From: Oegoconia quadripuncta
Lineage: Eukaryota > Arthropoda > Insecta > Lepidoptera > Autostichidae
Assembly (NCBI GenBank): GCA_949316235.1
Contig: OX438743.1
Span: 36,859,242-36,923,241, forward strand
DNA length: 64,000 bases
Reading direction: 5' to 3'
Positions 11,275 through 22,744 of this stretch are shown here, piece by piece. Numbering within the stretch: position 1 is the stretch's first letter; the number at the start of each line of letters is the position of its first letter. Position numbers and translations under genes: made by a program. A model generated the notes under the pieces. The model ran no database searches and had not been told where the DNA came from. It worked only from the letters and a program-made list of their open reading frames with translations.

Positions 11275-13480
11275 TAAGAACCCTTAAATATAATGCTATC
11301 ACTTTCACGTCGTTGAAGTTCAAAGCGACGGAATGATGTTTAAGATTCTTAAAGTTAAGAAGCAAAGTTATTCGACCGTGGATGAATCAAAGGTCAAATA
11401 AATATAACGGAATTTCAGTTGGAGTATCTTTACTCCACATAAAATTCCACTAGATGGGTTCTTACCCATCTAATGGAATTTCAAATCCTAATAAGAGAGA
11501 TAAGATAAACGTTCTAAATACGAAGGAAAAAGATTCTTTTGAGCTTCTTAATTCTAAATCAAGAATAATATTTTCTTGTTTTTTCTTATAATTTCCCAGT
11601 ACCTCCTCCAGTTTAGGTAACATCTAGCGAGACGTGTCAATACCCTGTTTCAGCGACAAATTAAATTACTTACTGATAAGAGTTTCACATTATGTGCTAA
11701 TTAACAAACAAGTAATTCTTAAATAAATGACAAATTACTGTTTTATTCGCCCTCAGACACAGAAATCAGAAGCGATAGTATATAGCTCCTTAACTAAAGT
11801 ACTGCTGTATAATCCTAGTAATTCTTCTTTTCCCCGCTGTATTTAAAGTCCAGGTAACTTCTACAATGAATTAGCAACCATAGGAATCATTTAAAGTTAT
11901 TTAGTTTGAACGTACAGTTGTTCATGAATTTTTGGTGGTCATTACTCCACCGACAAGAGCACAGCTCTTAAATTGAAGAAGAAGAATTATGAGTACAGTG
12001 AGCTGGCGGGATCTTATTGGATGCGGCTAGCACAGGGCCGTGAGACTTTGTGTTATGGAGAAGAGGCCTATACTTAGCGGTGGGTGGCTGTGGGCTGAGA
12101 TTGATGATGCTGATTATGAAAGATGTTGTATGATTGGCATATGGACTGTAAAATTATCATAAAATAGATGTAAAAGAATATGAAACAGAATCTCATTGAT
12201 CACTCAATCTCTTCAACAATTTAAATTTAAATAATGAAAATATCAATGAGGTTGAGATTTCGAATGTCGAGTCCACCACATGAGCTCGAAATACGAAACA
12301 CCGAAAGTTTCCAATAACGAATATCTTTGTTGTTCTCGATATTAATGTGTTACTGACGTCAGGCAAAGATAAGTAGGTATGGTAAGTGCTACAGTAATTG
12401 TCAGATTGCTCTTGCAACGGAATACAGTCCTTGTCGATTAATAACATGCATATGACATTCCACTTTAGGGTGATAAAAGCCTTCTTTTTCGATTGTACGT
12501 ATGGACACTGGGGCAAGAGATGGAACATCCATCCTCGGCTGTCTCTCACTTGAATTTTTACTCACTATCTCAGGTTCTTATATTATAGTCAAAATAGACA
12601 AAAGTTATGGGTAGTTACTGTCAGATGCAACTAGATTCAGCAGTGTGACATGCGTTCAACTATTTGGGAAGTAGCTTTCCGAAGATTTTCGAAAGAAACA
12701 GGGTATTGAACACAAGCTTCATAAGATTTTAATAAATTTAGTGAATATTTTGTACCTGTCGGAATGGCATGATTATTTATATCATACTTTAGATATATCA
12801 CAAATATTTCGAAGCTTCTGGATATTCAGTGCAATTCTGAACCATAGTGAAACTAACGCTATTCAACTTCAACTAACGGCAGCCTTGATTTTCACAATCT
12901 ACGACAACACACTAACATCGATCTAAATAAAATAAATTGACACAACGCGCAAGCTCCTAAGACTTTGTGCTCCTCGATCGTTTAGTGTCCCTATAAATAG
13001 CACATACTTGTTGATTTTCATACAAAATTCACCTATTCTACTTACATTTACCTCAAAAACGATTGTGTGTGTACACTTTACTCAAACAATCATGTAAAAA
13101 TTATATAAAAAATTCATTTGGAAAGACTAGTTTATAGGTAAATAAATAATTCGGTAAACTTAAATAATTTCAAACATTGAATTAAACACAAATGTTTAGG
13201 AACTATTGGTAAATTCCCTTGTCTAAAAATTGAGAATACATACAAAACGAAACCTAATATTAACAGCACGAACAAATTTAATAATATTTATAGCTACAGA
13301 AGCGGCTCACGCACCTACACTACAATAGACAACGTATCTTTGATTGCTAAATACATATTCGTGAAATGTACCGCATGCACATACACACGATTTCTAAACA
13401 AATCTTCGTTGCCTATTGTACAGTCAAATACTCAAACAAATGGAATGTTACTGCTTGCCCAAAATCTAACTACTGTGGAA
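11275..13480. other. Gene-free stretch downstream of the TJAP1/BEGAIN-like gene
   Basis: The right part (about 12.7-13.48 kb) should include the 3' untranslated region of the minus-strand gene ending at 13481; I could not fix its polyadenylation site. About 11935-12115 contains a retroposon tail (GAGCACAGCTCTTAAATTG, then GAAGAGGCCTATACTTAGCG, ending ATTGATGATGCTGATT). The ORFs of 60-118 codons here show no family resemblance. Confidence 0.4.
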
Positions 13481-15793
13481 TTATACATCAGTCTCAGTTT
13501 TGCTGCTTGTGCGACGGCTTCTCCCAATAGAACCCGAATTTACCCAATGAGGTCCACTCAACAAAAATTTCTTCACATTATATTCCATTCTAGCCAAATC
13601 TTCAGGAGTAATCTCTTTGTCCCCATTCGAATTCAGCGTATCTCGCAATTCTTTGCATACGTCATATGCAGTTGCATTATCCATGTTATTTGAATTATCA
13701 TTTATTTCAGTGACAGTAGCCTCGTCGCTTTCTACTGGAAATATGGTCTCCTTAGCAATGTTGCTAGTGACTTTTGGATTTGTAACTTGCTTCGCCGTTT
13801 TATCTTGTTTTGCACTTGAAGGTATCGTATTATTGTGAATCCAATTGTTATGGCCATCTCTAGTGTAAGGTTTCGCATATTTGCTGACAGGGTGTGGCAT
13901 ATTGAGCGCCAGCTCATTTAAAGTTTCGGTGAGTCTACTCAATTTACTGTCTCTTCTCAAGACTCTAGTGTTAAAGCTCATCTCGTCCTCTAATGGATCA
14001 TTAAAGTTGTTTTGTTGCTCTAAATTTTGTTCTACCCACTCAGCAACTCTGAGTAGTTGTTGCTTCTGTAACAATGCGGCACTGTCGTCGCTGGACAAAG
14101 AGCTTGTGCTCTGTTCATTAGTGAAAACTTTCTTATTTTCATTTACTTTTAAATGTGTTTGGGTTAAATTTGGATAAACGTTAACTATAGTTGGCAGAGT
14201 AGATTTAGCTGCATCTACTTTTTTGTCCAATTTTGATGGTCCGCCTAGTGGTGGAAAATCTTTAGAGATTTTTGTATTTTCGATGGAATGAAGCTGAGAC
14301 ATATCAATTTTTCTCAAAGGTCGAGTATATTGACTAACAAGTTTATTTTGTTCGTAACGATCAAAATTAAATATTTTGACGTCATGATTATCAGTTGGAG
14401 TGAAAACATCATGTTTTATAGAATCGTCAATTACTTGGTTATTGTTTGGAGTCTTGTTGACATCGGCATTAAAATCATTCAAAAGGTTATCTATTTCAGG
14501 AATATTCTGTTGACTTCCAATACTTTGGGATTTATTGTTATTTGGTTCCGAACTATTGGAAAAGTTGTGAGTTTTTAGAGGCTGTAATGGTGAAGAAGAC
14601 ACATTTAATAAAATAGGATTAATGGATGCATTCTTAACAATTGAGCTAGATTCCTTATTATTGTTATCAACATGGACATCAATTAGAGTGGTTTCAACCA
14701 CCAGGTTATCATTTTTTATTGCTTTGACATCATCACCAGTTTTATGTAAGTCAATAAAATTATCCAAACCTTCATTGAGATCCTTAAATATAACATTTTC
14801 ATTACATTTACTTTGGCGTCTGTACAGGACGGGCGGAACATCTGGCTCCGCATTATCTAACAATATATTTTTGGAACCGGCTTGCATGCGCAAATGACAA
14901 AACCTAGGTCCAGGCCCCACTTGGGTATTAGATTTATGAGTGCTTACAGTGGATTTCGCCACAGACGAGCTTCTGCTCAATGCACCCATTGAACATTGAG
15001 AATTTTTCCTCAAACTCAAATTATCTCCTAATTGATTTTCATTTTTAGGTTTGGGTTCTTTATTATTTGGTATGTCTTTAATAAGTAAATCGTCATTACC
15101 GACACTGTTGCTACTTCTTTTACTCGAAGCTGAAGTTTTTGTACGATCACAGAGCTTATGATGAACCGCAGGTTCCATATTAATGCTGTTATTTCTTCTA
15201 AGTTGCCTCATGTCTTCGCCTATTTTAGGAACAAATTCCTTGTGCACATTTATTTCCATTTCAATTCTATCCTCTGTTTTTACATTTGCGGTATTAACAT
15301 TTTTTTCGATAAATATATCTTGATCACTCAAATGAGGCTCATTCATAGGTTGAGGTATTATATACATGGGACTAATTATGCCAAGATTCGGATTTTTATC
15401 ATTAATAAGCTTGACCCCATGAGAAGAAGAACTCCTGATGCTCAAGTTCGAATGCCCAGATTTCATTTCAGCATTACAAGTTAAGCACAGGGAATTTTTC
15501 ATTTCACCACTCAGCTGTGTTTGCGTTGCCACAGAATAATAACTTTCATTATAGCAAAATGGCTTATTTTGCGACTTATTGCACGTACATGTGTCACAAT
15601 GTTTGGTCACACTGTCCTGGATGCTATCTTCAAGAATTTTAGTCATGAGAGAAGCGGAAATGTTGAATTCATATTCACTTGCATCAAATGTATCTATTTC
15701 ATTATTTCCATTTCTGGATTGGGCGGTACTGGAAGGCTTTGAAGTCTTAGACATGACATATTGAGAAACCCTCGCCTGCGTGTCGATAGGGAG
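13481..15793 (-). CDS. TJAP1/BEGAIN-like gene, terminal exon 5
   Basis: A single 2313-nt exon opening at LPIDTQARVSQYV after TTCTTTGCAG and ending KTETDV-stop. It carries the low-complexity Ser/Asn/Lys-rich tail with the cysteine cluster, the TQT site and the PDZ ligand. No frameshift or internal stop across 770 codons. Confidence 0.9.
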   Translation of the reverse strand, partial: LPIDTQARVSQYVMSKTSKPSSTAQSRNGNNEIDTFDASEYEFNISASLMTKILEDSIQDSVTKHCDTCTCNKSQNKPFCYNESYYSVATQTQLSGEMKNSLCLTCNAEMKSGHSNLSIRSSSSHGVKLINDKNPNLGIISPMYIIPQPMNEPHLSDQDIFIEKNVNTANVKTEDRIEMEINVHKEFVPKIGEDMRQLRRNNSINMEPAVHHKLCDRTKTSASSKRSSNSVGNDDLLIKDIPNNKEPKPKNENQLGDNLSLRKNSQCSMGALSRSSSVAKSTVSTHKSNTQVGPGPRFCHLRMQAGSKNILLDNAEPDVPPVLYRRQSKCNENVIFKDLNEGLDNFIDLHKTGDDVKAIKNDNLVVETTLIDVHVDNNNKESSSIVKNASINPILLNVSSSPLQPLKTHNFSNSSEPNNNKSQSIGSQQNIPEIDNLLNDFNADVNKTPNNNQVIDDSIKHDVFTPTDNHDVKIFNFDRYEQNKLVSQYTRPLRKIDMSQLHSIENTKISKDFPPLGGPSKLDKKVDAAKSTLPTIVNVYPNLTQTHLKVNENKKVFTNEQSTSSLSSDDSAALLQKQQLLRVAEWVEQNLEQQNNFNDPLEDEMSFNTRVLRRDSKLSRLTETLNELALNMPHPVSKYAKPYTRDGHNNWIHNNTIPSSAKQDKTAKQVTNPKVTSNIAKETIFPVESDEATVTEINDNSNNMDNATAYDVCKELRDTLNSNGDKEITPEDLARMEYNVKKFLLSGPHWVNSGSIGRSRRTSSKTETDV

Positions 15794-18700
15794 CTGCAAA
15801 GAAAACAAATTTATAAACAATCTTGGAAGGCATGAACATTTAACGTTTGAACCAACAAGCAATGTGCTTTACTTACGTTGTCCAGTTTTTGCGACACAAA
15901 GTTGTCTGGTTTGCACTGAAGCAACTGAATAGCCAAATTCATGTCGTTCTTGTATCTTTCCTGTAAGAGGTAAATAAACATTTTTTTATTTAAATATATG
16001 GCCATAACATGACAATGCTGTTAATAGATCAAAATAATATAAACCTTACATTTTCTTTTTGCAACATACTATAATTATGTTTAGACTCTGCTAGTCTCAC
16101 AGAAAGAGTAGCAATATCTTTGGTTAGTTGACTCTTTTCACTCTTCATCTTGTCTACCAATTGAAGCAGCTTGTCTTCTAAAACTTGATTCAATTTCTGT
16201 ACTCTTTTATGGGAATCATACAATCTGGAAGTAAAGATAAACAACAATCAACTTCCATTAATCAAAAAATAAAAGTAACCTAAGTCTTCGGTCCATGTTC
16301 TTTAAGGTATTTGTGGCATAATTTGGCTAATAATCTTTTGGTATGATTTTTTAACTCTTGCATCTGCCAAATAATTTCCTGTGACCTGCGGCGTTATTAG
16401 CTGTTACGAAGTGAATTACGGTTAAGAAGTTTAAAACAAACTCGCGATTTACGTAGTAAATGGTCATGGCTTGCGGTCTCACGTCACAACACCACATACC
16501 GCTGCACAAGTACCATCATAATCATCATCAGCCCGTAACATTCCACTGCAGAAATGAAGGCCTTCTCTCGTATATGAGGGAGTATGGGCCATAGGCCACC
16601 ATGCTGGCCCAATGCGGGTTGTGGATTTCACATGCCTTTGAATTTTATTTGTTGATGTTTCCCTTCACCGTTTAAAAGCAGTCGGATAAATGCACGTAAG
16701 TAATTAAATTAAATTTAAAAACAAATTGGGAGACTGTGTCTTAACCGCTGAGCCACCGACCTCTACCATCATAATATTGTAATGTAATTCTACTATCACA
16801 ATGACTTTTAAAAAAGTAACTGATATTAGAAACGAACATCTCATTATTGCTACACTTACTATCTCTCTCTCTCTTCAATTTAAGAGCTATGCTCTTGTGT
16901 TCTCTCTCACACTTACTATATGGTGTTCACATATTAAGTTGACAATGTTGAAACACTGGTGTTGCAGTCATATTCCTCAATATTTTCGATTATCGACCAT
17001 GTAAACGCAGTCAGTTACAAAGGGAGTAATATTTCAAACAAAAATCATAACATCTGTAGAACAATTATAGTTGGACTCTACTACAGATATTAGTAATAAC
17101 GGCAATAGTTCTATAAATAAATGGCTACATGGCGCTAGCGGAATTTTATAATGCGGTGTAGTTGTTTTGCTTTTTCCGTTCATGATAAAAATTAAATTTA
17201 AAATTATACAATGCATATTTCTGCAACAGTTTCTGTACAATGAAGCTATTAAATAATTTTAATTTCGAAATCCACGGAAGTCGCGGGTGGAAAGTTAGCA
17301 AATAAATAATACATTTAACTTTAACCAGGCTATTTCACAATTAATAATGAAATATTATAATATAAAATAATAATTAATAATTTTGTAATATAAAATCCTT
17401 TTTTTTTTAAAGAGTTTCTTGATTGTTCTTCTCCGGGGAAAATTGCCTTTTCAATAAGAGTAGCTTAAAAAAATGTAATATCTGACTATTTTAAGTGTAA
17501 TTAATTTACGTGGAGTAATCTTCGTGAGTCATCCCTGGGGAACCTTTTGCAATACCTAAGTATAAGAACCATCCTATGGTTTCTTTCAGAACATTTCCTA
17601 CCTGTGTGGGAAATTTCAGCCAAATCGATTCAGTTGTTTCATGGTGATTGAGCAACAAACAATCATCCACACTTTCACATTTATAATATTAAATAGGTTT
17701 CCGCCCGCAGCTTTGCCTGCATGGAATAACTTTTACGCGGAAATTTGATTATGCTGCGGGAACTACTCACTTTATCTGGATAAAAATAACCTAATCCAGG
17801 GTATGTTCTGCCAAATTTCGTCCAAATTCGTTGGTGGTGATTGAGCAACAAACAAACTTTCGCATTTATAATATTAGTTAGATTAATAGATAGATAGATT
17901 AGTTAGCCGTATGCCACCGTAGAAATGGGCACACACCATCACGCCCTGGATGCCTGAGGACAGGAGACGTCGTCGGGGTCGGCCGCGCAAACGTTGGAGA
18001 GATGATCTCATTGCGTTTCAAGAGGAATGGTGGGAAACCGCCAAGGATAGAAATGAGTGGAAGAGTTTGGGGGAGGCCTTTGCCCAGCAGTGGGACACGA
18101 TAGGCTAATTTAAAAAAAAAAAAAAAAAATTAGATTGATTGGATTGAGTGTCAAACAAAGTGTGAAAGCATAGAACACTTTAAAATTACTTGTAATTTTA
18201 GTGTGAAAAAACATTTCTGAATTTGAAATGCTGTTAACATGTATGAGTACATGTGTTTGCTTTAAATGAAGATAACTAATAACACTGTTTGTACGTCAAA
18301 CGATATTTATTTATTTCTTCAAAGCTAACAGACAAACCAAACTTAATATTATAAGAAATCATGTCACTTCACTTCACTTTTTTAACTTAATGGCAACTAC
18401 TACTTTGTAGTAATTCTGCCAAATACTGGTGTTTGAAGAGGCTAGCGCATGTTTAGCCAATGAACGGTATTTGCTGACACGGCTGACAGGAAGAAATCAT
18501 GTCAATCGAAAGATGTCTAAGTAAACTCAAACTCAAAGTATTTATTGCATATCACAAAATAAATGGATATACATTTATCGAGTGTTTACTTAGACATAGG
18601 ATATTTATTTAATTCAGATGTCAGACAAAAAATTTATTGCCAAGAATCCATATCCAATTTTCATTCTAATTCGAAAGATAAGACCAATCTGTCTCCTGTG

Positions 18701-19933
18701 GCAAAAGGTAAATAAAGCATTGTGAGATTGTGGAAACCACAAATGGAGCGGGCAGTCAAATATCATTGGTCTGCTTCCAAACCAGTTAGTACAATCAATT
18801 AATTATTCATTTGTGATACACAGGTGTGTAGGTTATTAAGTATACATAAAACATATGAAGATTGTGGTCACATCACTCGATGAAGTGAATGTGGCAAATC
18901 CTCCCACAACACGATAAATGATATAGGCTTTACTGAGTAGTCACAGTAGATGTATAGGCTTTTGATGATGTTGAAATGATTTGATTTGATTTGACATACT
19001 ACTAATAATAATTAATAAAATTTTCCTACATTTAAGAAAAGACAATACATTACCTCTCATACTTTTCTCTCCATGTGTCTACTTCCTCTTCCAAATCGTT
19101 CACTCTAGCAGAACTCTTGAGGAACTCGGCCTCGAGAGCTACAATGTGCCCGTCCCTCTCTGCGAGGTGTTCACGCAGGTGCTCCACCTCTGCGTGCAAC
19201 TGCACGCCGTCAGCGACATCGTCGCACTCCTATTGATTGTTGTGCAACATCAAAATAAATAAAAAATAAGCCTGTGATAACAATACACTTTTGAAACTAA
19301 GTGTTACCAATATACAAGAAAAAAGGTGAAATATAAGTAAGGTGATGGTTATTAATATTAAGCCATTTCTACATTTACAATGCAATAGTTTCATTTGTTG
19401 ATTGATTTGTATAGATATTATGTATGAATGAATCAGTACATACAAACAATTTTAATGATTATATTAATGTTTGTGTATACAAGTGACATGGTAGATTAAA
19501 AACCCTTCAGCTTTTTTATTGTGTGAAATTGGTACTTAGACAATTACAGTTATGGATATTATAAATTAATGTAAAAAATTAAAAACATGGCAAATTAAGA
19601 AAGAAAAGCGTTGTGCATGTATACTATCTATTCTGTATACTAGCCTAATATTCTATTGTTATTTTATGATTGAATATGAAGCTATAATTTTATTTATTTT
19701 CAGGGTGCAACCCTTTCATTACTGTGTATCAAACCCAAATTGAAAAGTATCAAAATTGACATCATTGAGGTTATCAGAAACATGCCAAAGTATTGAAAAT
19801 ATCAAGACATTGCTTTAATAACCGCTAAAGACAAGGACAGCTCAAACTTTTCTACATAGGAGAGCTAAGAAAAACTAAATAAGTATCGCTAAATTTTTAC
19901 CTCACAAGGGGAGCTCTTAGTACTTTCATCCAT
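13481..19933 (-). CDS. TJAP1/BEGAIN-like coiled-coil protein with C-terminal PDZ ligand (five exons)
   Basis: Join of 19901-19933, 19054-19229, 16050-16224, 15877-15960 and 13481-15793, complement: 2781 nt, 926 residues. All junctions are GT-AG and in phase. Residues about 12-150 are a heptad-rich coiled coil (EEEVDTWREKYER, then NQVLEDKLLQLVDKMKSEKS). The block NERYKNDMNLAIQLLQC (128-144) and FVSQKLDNLPIDTQARV resembles the conserved segment of tight-junction-associated protein 1 and BEGAIN. The rest is a long Ser/Asn-rich, probably disordered tail. It has cysteine pairs at about 222-262 (CDTCTC, CLTC), a TQT tripeptide (246-248, SVATQTQ) of the kind bound by dynein light chain LC8, and a terminal ETDV that fits a class I PDZ ligand. 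I infer a scaffold at junctions or synapses. Family assignment is from memory of the motif; gene structure is strong. Confidence 0.8.
15877..15960 (-). CDS. TJAP1/BEGAIN-like gene, exon 4
   Basis: A 28-codon exon between TTACAG and GTAAGT. It carries ERYKNDMNLAIQLLQC, the most family-diagnostic stretch of the protein. Confidence 0.87.
16050..16224 (-). CDS. TJAP1/BEGAIN-like gene, exon 3
   Basis: Acceptor TTTACTTCCAG and donor GTAAGG. Encodes LYDSHKRVQKLNQ through SKHNYSMLQKEN, a continuous coiled coil. Phase joins exactly to exons 2 and 4. Confidence 0.87.
16480..16770 (-). mobile_element. tRNA-derived SINE (third family)
   Basis: On the minus strand it starts with a tRNA-like head (AGGTCGGTGGCTCAGCGGTT) and ends with a classic lepidopteran tail: GAAGGCCTTCATTTCTGCAG, GGAATGTTACGGGCTGATG and ATGATTATGATG. 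It sits in an intron of the TJAP1/BEGAIN-like gene, in the same orientation. Confidence 0.7.
17500..17900 (+). repeat. Two adjacent copies of a widespread insect repeat
   Basis: Two related segments each end with GAGCAACAAACAA followed by CATTTATAATATTA (about 17650-17692 and 17840-17880). The second begins TTTCCGCCCGCAGCTTTGCC. The mobilising system is unknown to me. Similar scraps occur at about 54470 and 58083. Confidence 0.55.
17902..18129 (+). mobile_element. RTE retrotransposon, 5'-truncated 3' end
   Basis: Matches the last about 70 codons and tail of the intact RTE at 33340-36499 in opposite orientation: ATGCCTGAGGACAGGAGACG through GGGACACGATAGGCTAA, then TTT and a poly(A) run ending at 18129. 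The 3' untranslated part is again only a few bases. Confidence 0.9.
19054..19229 (-). CDS. TJAP1/BEGAIN-like gene, exon 2
   Basis: Acceptor AACAATCAATAG and donor GTAATG. Encodes ECDDVADGVQLHAEVEHLR through EEVDTWREKYE plus two bases of an Arg codon completed by exon 3. Start of the coiled coil. It is followed by a 2.8-kb intron that holds a SINE and an RTE tail. Confidence 0.85.
19901..19933 (-). CDS. TJAP1/BEGAIN-like gene, coding exon 1
   Basis: Encodes MDESTKSSPCE and ends in phase 0 at a GTAAAA donor. The start is the only ATG that opens into exon 2 in frame. It lies close to the inferred promoter of the divergent gene pair. Confidence 0.7.
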
Positions 19934-20830
19934 TACTCTGCAGACTTATTTCTACACCATATTTCACATAATAGCATGTCCAATTTGTCTCGATTATTGG
20001 GCAACGTCACACTATAGTGATTTTATCAGCTATTTTACCAATAAGCCACTGTTTTAACGAAATAAAACAAAAATCAATCTTGACACACAATGTGAAATAT
20101 TTACGTATTCTGTTAAAGTTTAACCAACTTCTGGTGTTGAATAACAGGAGATGCAAATAGAACACACTTTACTCTTAAAGTAAATAAGAAAACACTGCTT
20201 TAAATTTGGGTTTTCCCAATGAAAGATCCCAAGAAAAATTATTACTTGCTGGCTGCTGACTGACGTACGTAGCTTTGCAGTGTTACCACAATAGAGATAT
20301 CCCGGTAGGTTTTGGTAGGTATTCGAAATTTATAAGAATAAATAAATAAATATTTAGAACATTTACACCAATCGTCTAGTCCCAAACTAAGCAATGCTTG
20401 TGTTATGGATACTACATAACGGATAACCATACATAAATATATTTACAGAAGTAGTAGTAGTAGTACATACCATCTTCATCTGAAAGAAAAAATACCTACA
20501 TACGGCACTGATATTTCAGTGGATTTTTGATTGTGAGAATGAGAAATTGAGGTTGAGAATTGAGGTTTCTGGAAATATTAAAAATTATCTCCATATCAGA
20601 ACATAGTTTTTTAGATAAATTTGTATTTTTAGAAAATCTATCTAAAAGGTATAACCCTACATAAGACGGGACATTTGCTATTTTGAAGATCCAACGCTGT
20701 TAAAAACCCTTCGCATAGCGGAGTCCCCCAATAAGGCATTACTGAGCGTAATAACTAGGACAGTTACTATACTCTTTGGTAATAACTCAAGATACCTACT
20801 CAAAAGAATTAGTATCAGAACCGTCTTATT

Positions 20831-20915
20831 TTTTATTTTTTTTAATTAGCCTATCGTGTCCCACTGCTGGGCAAAGGCCTCCCCCAAACTCTTCCACTCA
20901 TTTCTATCCTTGGCG
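20831..20915 (-). mobile_element. RTE fragment, 85 bp, with target duplication
   Basis: Contains only the final about 24 codons and A-tail of the RTE (inverse AATTAGCCTATCGTGTCCC). It is flanked by GTCTTATT at 20823-20830 and 20916-20923, a clean duplication showing severe 5' truncation on insertion. Confidence 0.85.
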
Positions 20916-21059
20916 GTCTTATTAAAAAAAACTAATTTCTGTGGCCTGTGCCTTAAATAAAATAATATTGATGCGTGAAGTGACTGAATGAACTCTGCCT
21001 GCCGGACATGAGGACAGTTACTATACTCTTTGCTGCCGCATATGAAACTAGAGAGAACT

Positions 21060-21094
21060 GACTCTGTGTGTGAATTTGATTCACACACAGAGTC
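21060..21094. repeat. Perfect 16-bp hairpin with 3-nt loop
   Basis: Arm GACTCTGTGTGTGAAT (21060-21075), loop TTG, exact inverse (21079-21094). No T-run follows on either strand, so it is not terminator-like. Confidence 0.85.
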
Positions 21095-21121
21095 TTAGCC
21101 TTTAGCCTTCGTCCGAGTGGT

Positions 21122-21163
21122 GTGCCTAGGGTCTCAAATGCCCTATTTTGAGACTCTAGGCAC
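21122..21163. repeat. 17-bp hairpin with one mismatch, 8-nt loop
   Basis: Arm GTGCCTAGGGTCTCAAA (21122-21138) pairs with 21147-21163 except at one position. It lies 28 bp beyond the hairpin at 21060-21094. Confidence 0.8.
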
Positions 21164-21443
21164 TAACTAGACAATGTTTTTGTGATTTTTACACAGCTAG
21201 TGAAATAAGACAGGTAACCAAACACGACGGTTCTGTTTGACAAATGTGAATATTTCAATCAAAGGTTTCCGAAACCTACTGTTTAATTAGGTTAAAGTCC
21301 TGATCGAGTATTCAGTAAGGCAAACCGGGCTTTTGGGCTTATATGAAGGTACCGCGACAGTCGTTGTATGGTCTCTCTCTCTCTTCAATTTAAGAGCTGT
21401 GCTCGCGTCGTTGTATGATAACTTAGAATAATTTAAGAAAGAA

Positions 21444-21714
21444 CCGTCTCCGTGGCTCAAAGTAGGTTTTACGAATCGGAGGTCGCGGGTTTGATCCCCA
21501 GCGAGGTACGTGTTTAGTACTCGGTTTGGTTGGTGGTAGAGCATTTTAAATGTCCGCCTAGCTAGCTACCACCAGCTTATCTAAATCTACCGCCAAACAG
21601 TAATGTTAATAGCATTGTTGTGTTCCGGTTGTCAGAGATAAGGTAGCCAGTTTCCCAAATATTTGGGTTTCCGGGTCAGTACGTTTCCGCCTTCGGCCTC
21701 ATCATCAAAAAAAA
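21444..21714 (+). mobile_element. SINE-1 copy, shortened 3' end
   Basis: tRNA-like head with CGTGGCTCAA and GGTTTGATCCCC, the full body, then TTCGGCCTCATCATC and an A-tail. It lacks the 3' segment (ACTTAACATCAGGTGTG) present at 288-614, so it is either a shorter subfamily or an early stop of reverse transcription. Confidence 0.85.
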
Positions 21715-21829
21715 TCTAGAAATTTATCTGTCAATAAAAAAAACATTATATTTTACAGTTTTCTACATTAATGTGACGTTATGTTTGCTAAATAAATCGT
21801 TACTCTATAAAGTAGTCGAGGCTTTTCGG

Positions 21830-22062
21830 CCTGATCTCGGCGAGTGAAGTTGCATTTTTGTTTATAATTCTTATAATTTGTGCATTCTGACTTTGAAGCT
21901 TAATAATGGCAGAATATTGTGCAGCAAAAGTTAGTGATGGTGTACAAGTGAAGCGAAGTGTAAATTAAAGTGCGTAACGAAGCTTTCGGGTTCCCGCAAG
22001 AAGCCGCCAAAATCTCTTGCAAAGCATTCTGCCACTTTACTGAAGAATGAGTTGACCGTGAG
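21830..22062 (+). repeat. Unclassified dispersed repeat, also at 36690-36908
   Basis: About 230 bp shared at roughly 85-90% by eye with 36690-36908: ATAATTTGTGCATTCTGA, AAGCTTAATAATGGCAGA, AAGAAGCCGCCAAAATC and CATTCTGCCACTTTACTGAA, both stopping at TTGACCGTGA. One frame reads AFGFPQEAAKISCKAFCHF. That is possibly an eroded N-terminal transposase domain, but I cannot assign it. Confidence 0.6.
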
Positions 22063-22605
22063 TAGACTCTGTATACGCCAAGTATACGAAGAATTACTTG
22101 TTTTGACTGAGACTGACTTATAAACTGAAGAAATAAGAGAAATAAGACATGGCTGTATGGGCTTAGATCCCTTTGCCTTCTCCGAGAGGAGTGAATAAAA
22201 CGAAAAAAAGTAGCCGAGTAATAATTTTATATCCTACCAAAAAACCGGATTTTTTTCCTGCATTTTTAACCTCCTCCGCAAAAAGAGATATTGTAATTTT
22301 AAAATTTGCGAATCTAAATGGCTAACCTTTTTAAATGTGATTTATTTTAGAAAATTTATTATATTTCATGGCATTCAGTTCATTCATTTAGAAGATATTT
22401 AACGTAAAAACGTTGCTTTATACAGTGTGGATAGATAAGTCGGCCCCGGAAGGGAAACTACCTTAAATCCTTAAGCTGGCTCATTGTACTTAAAGGAGAC
22501 ATTCCTTTATTTTTAGAAAGAAACAAAACTGCATTCAAAGTTTTTCTAAAACTCGCTTGCCTCGCCCGGGACTCGAACCAACTAAAATTAAAAAAAACAA
22601 ACATT

Positions 22606-22744
22606 GGTGTCGATTCGGTTGTACGTAAACTAAACTAAACCAATTTTAAAGTAGGTCTGTCTTTTTCTCTCTGGAACAATATAACGTGACAGCACCAGTC
22701 TAAATTTGATTTTAGTTTAGTTCGTGTGCAACCGAATCGACACT
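22606..22744. mobile_element. MITE-C nested in the decayed mariner-type element
   Basis: 139 bp with ends GGTGTCGATTCGG and its inverse, flanked by ATT at 22603-22605 and 22745-22747. Removing it restores the left arm to match the right arm (AAACAAACA before, CTATTTTGTTATACTAATCG after), which confirms the boundaries. Confidence 0.88.

Noticed and set aside
12193..12549. 118-codon minus-strand ORF
   Set aside because: No family resemblance, no splice partner, composition like the AT-rich intergenic DNA.
20758..21034. The 22-bp direct repeat AGGACAGTTACTATACTCTTTG as the target duplication of the RTE fragment
   Set aside because: The fragment is tightly flanked by its own GTCTTATT duplication (20823-20830 and 20916-20923); the longer repeat must have another cause.
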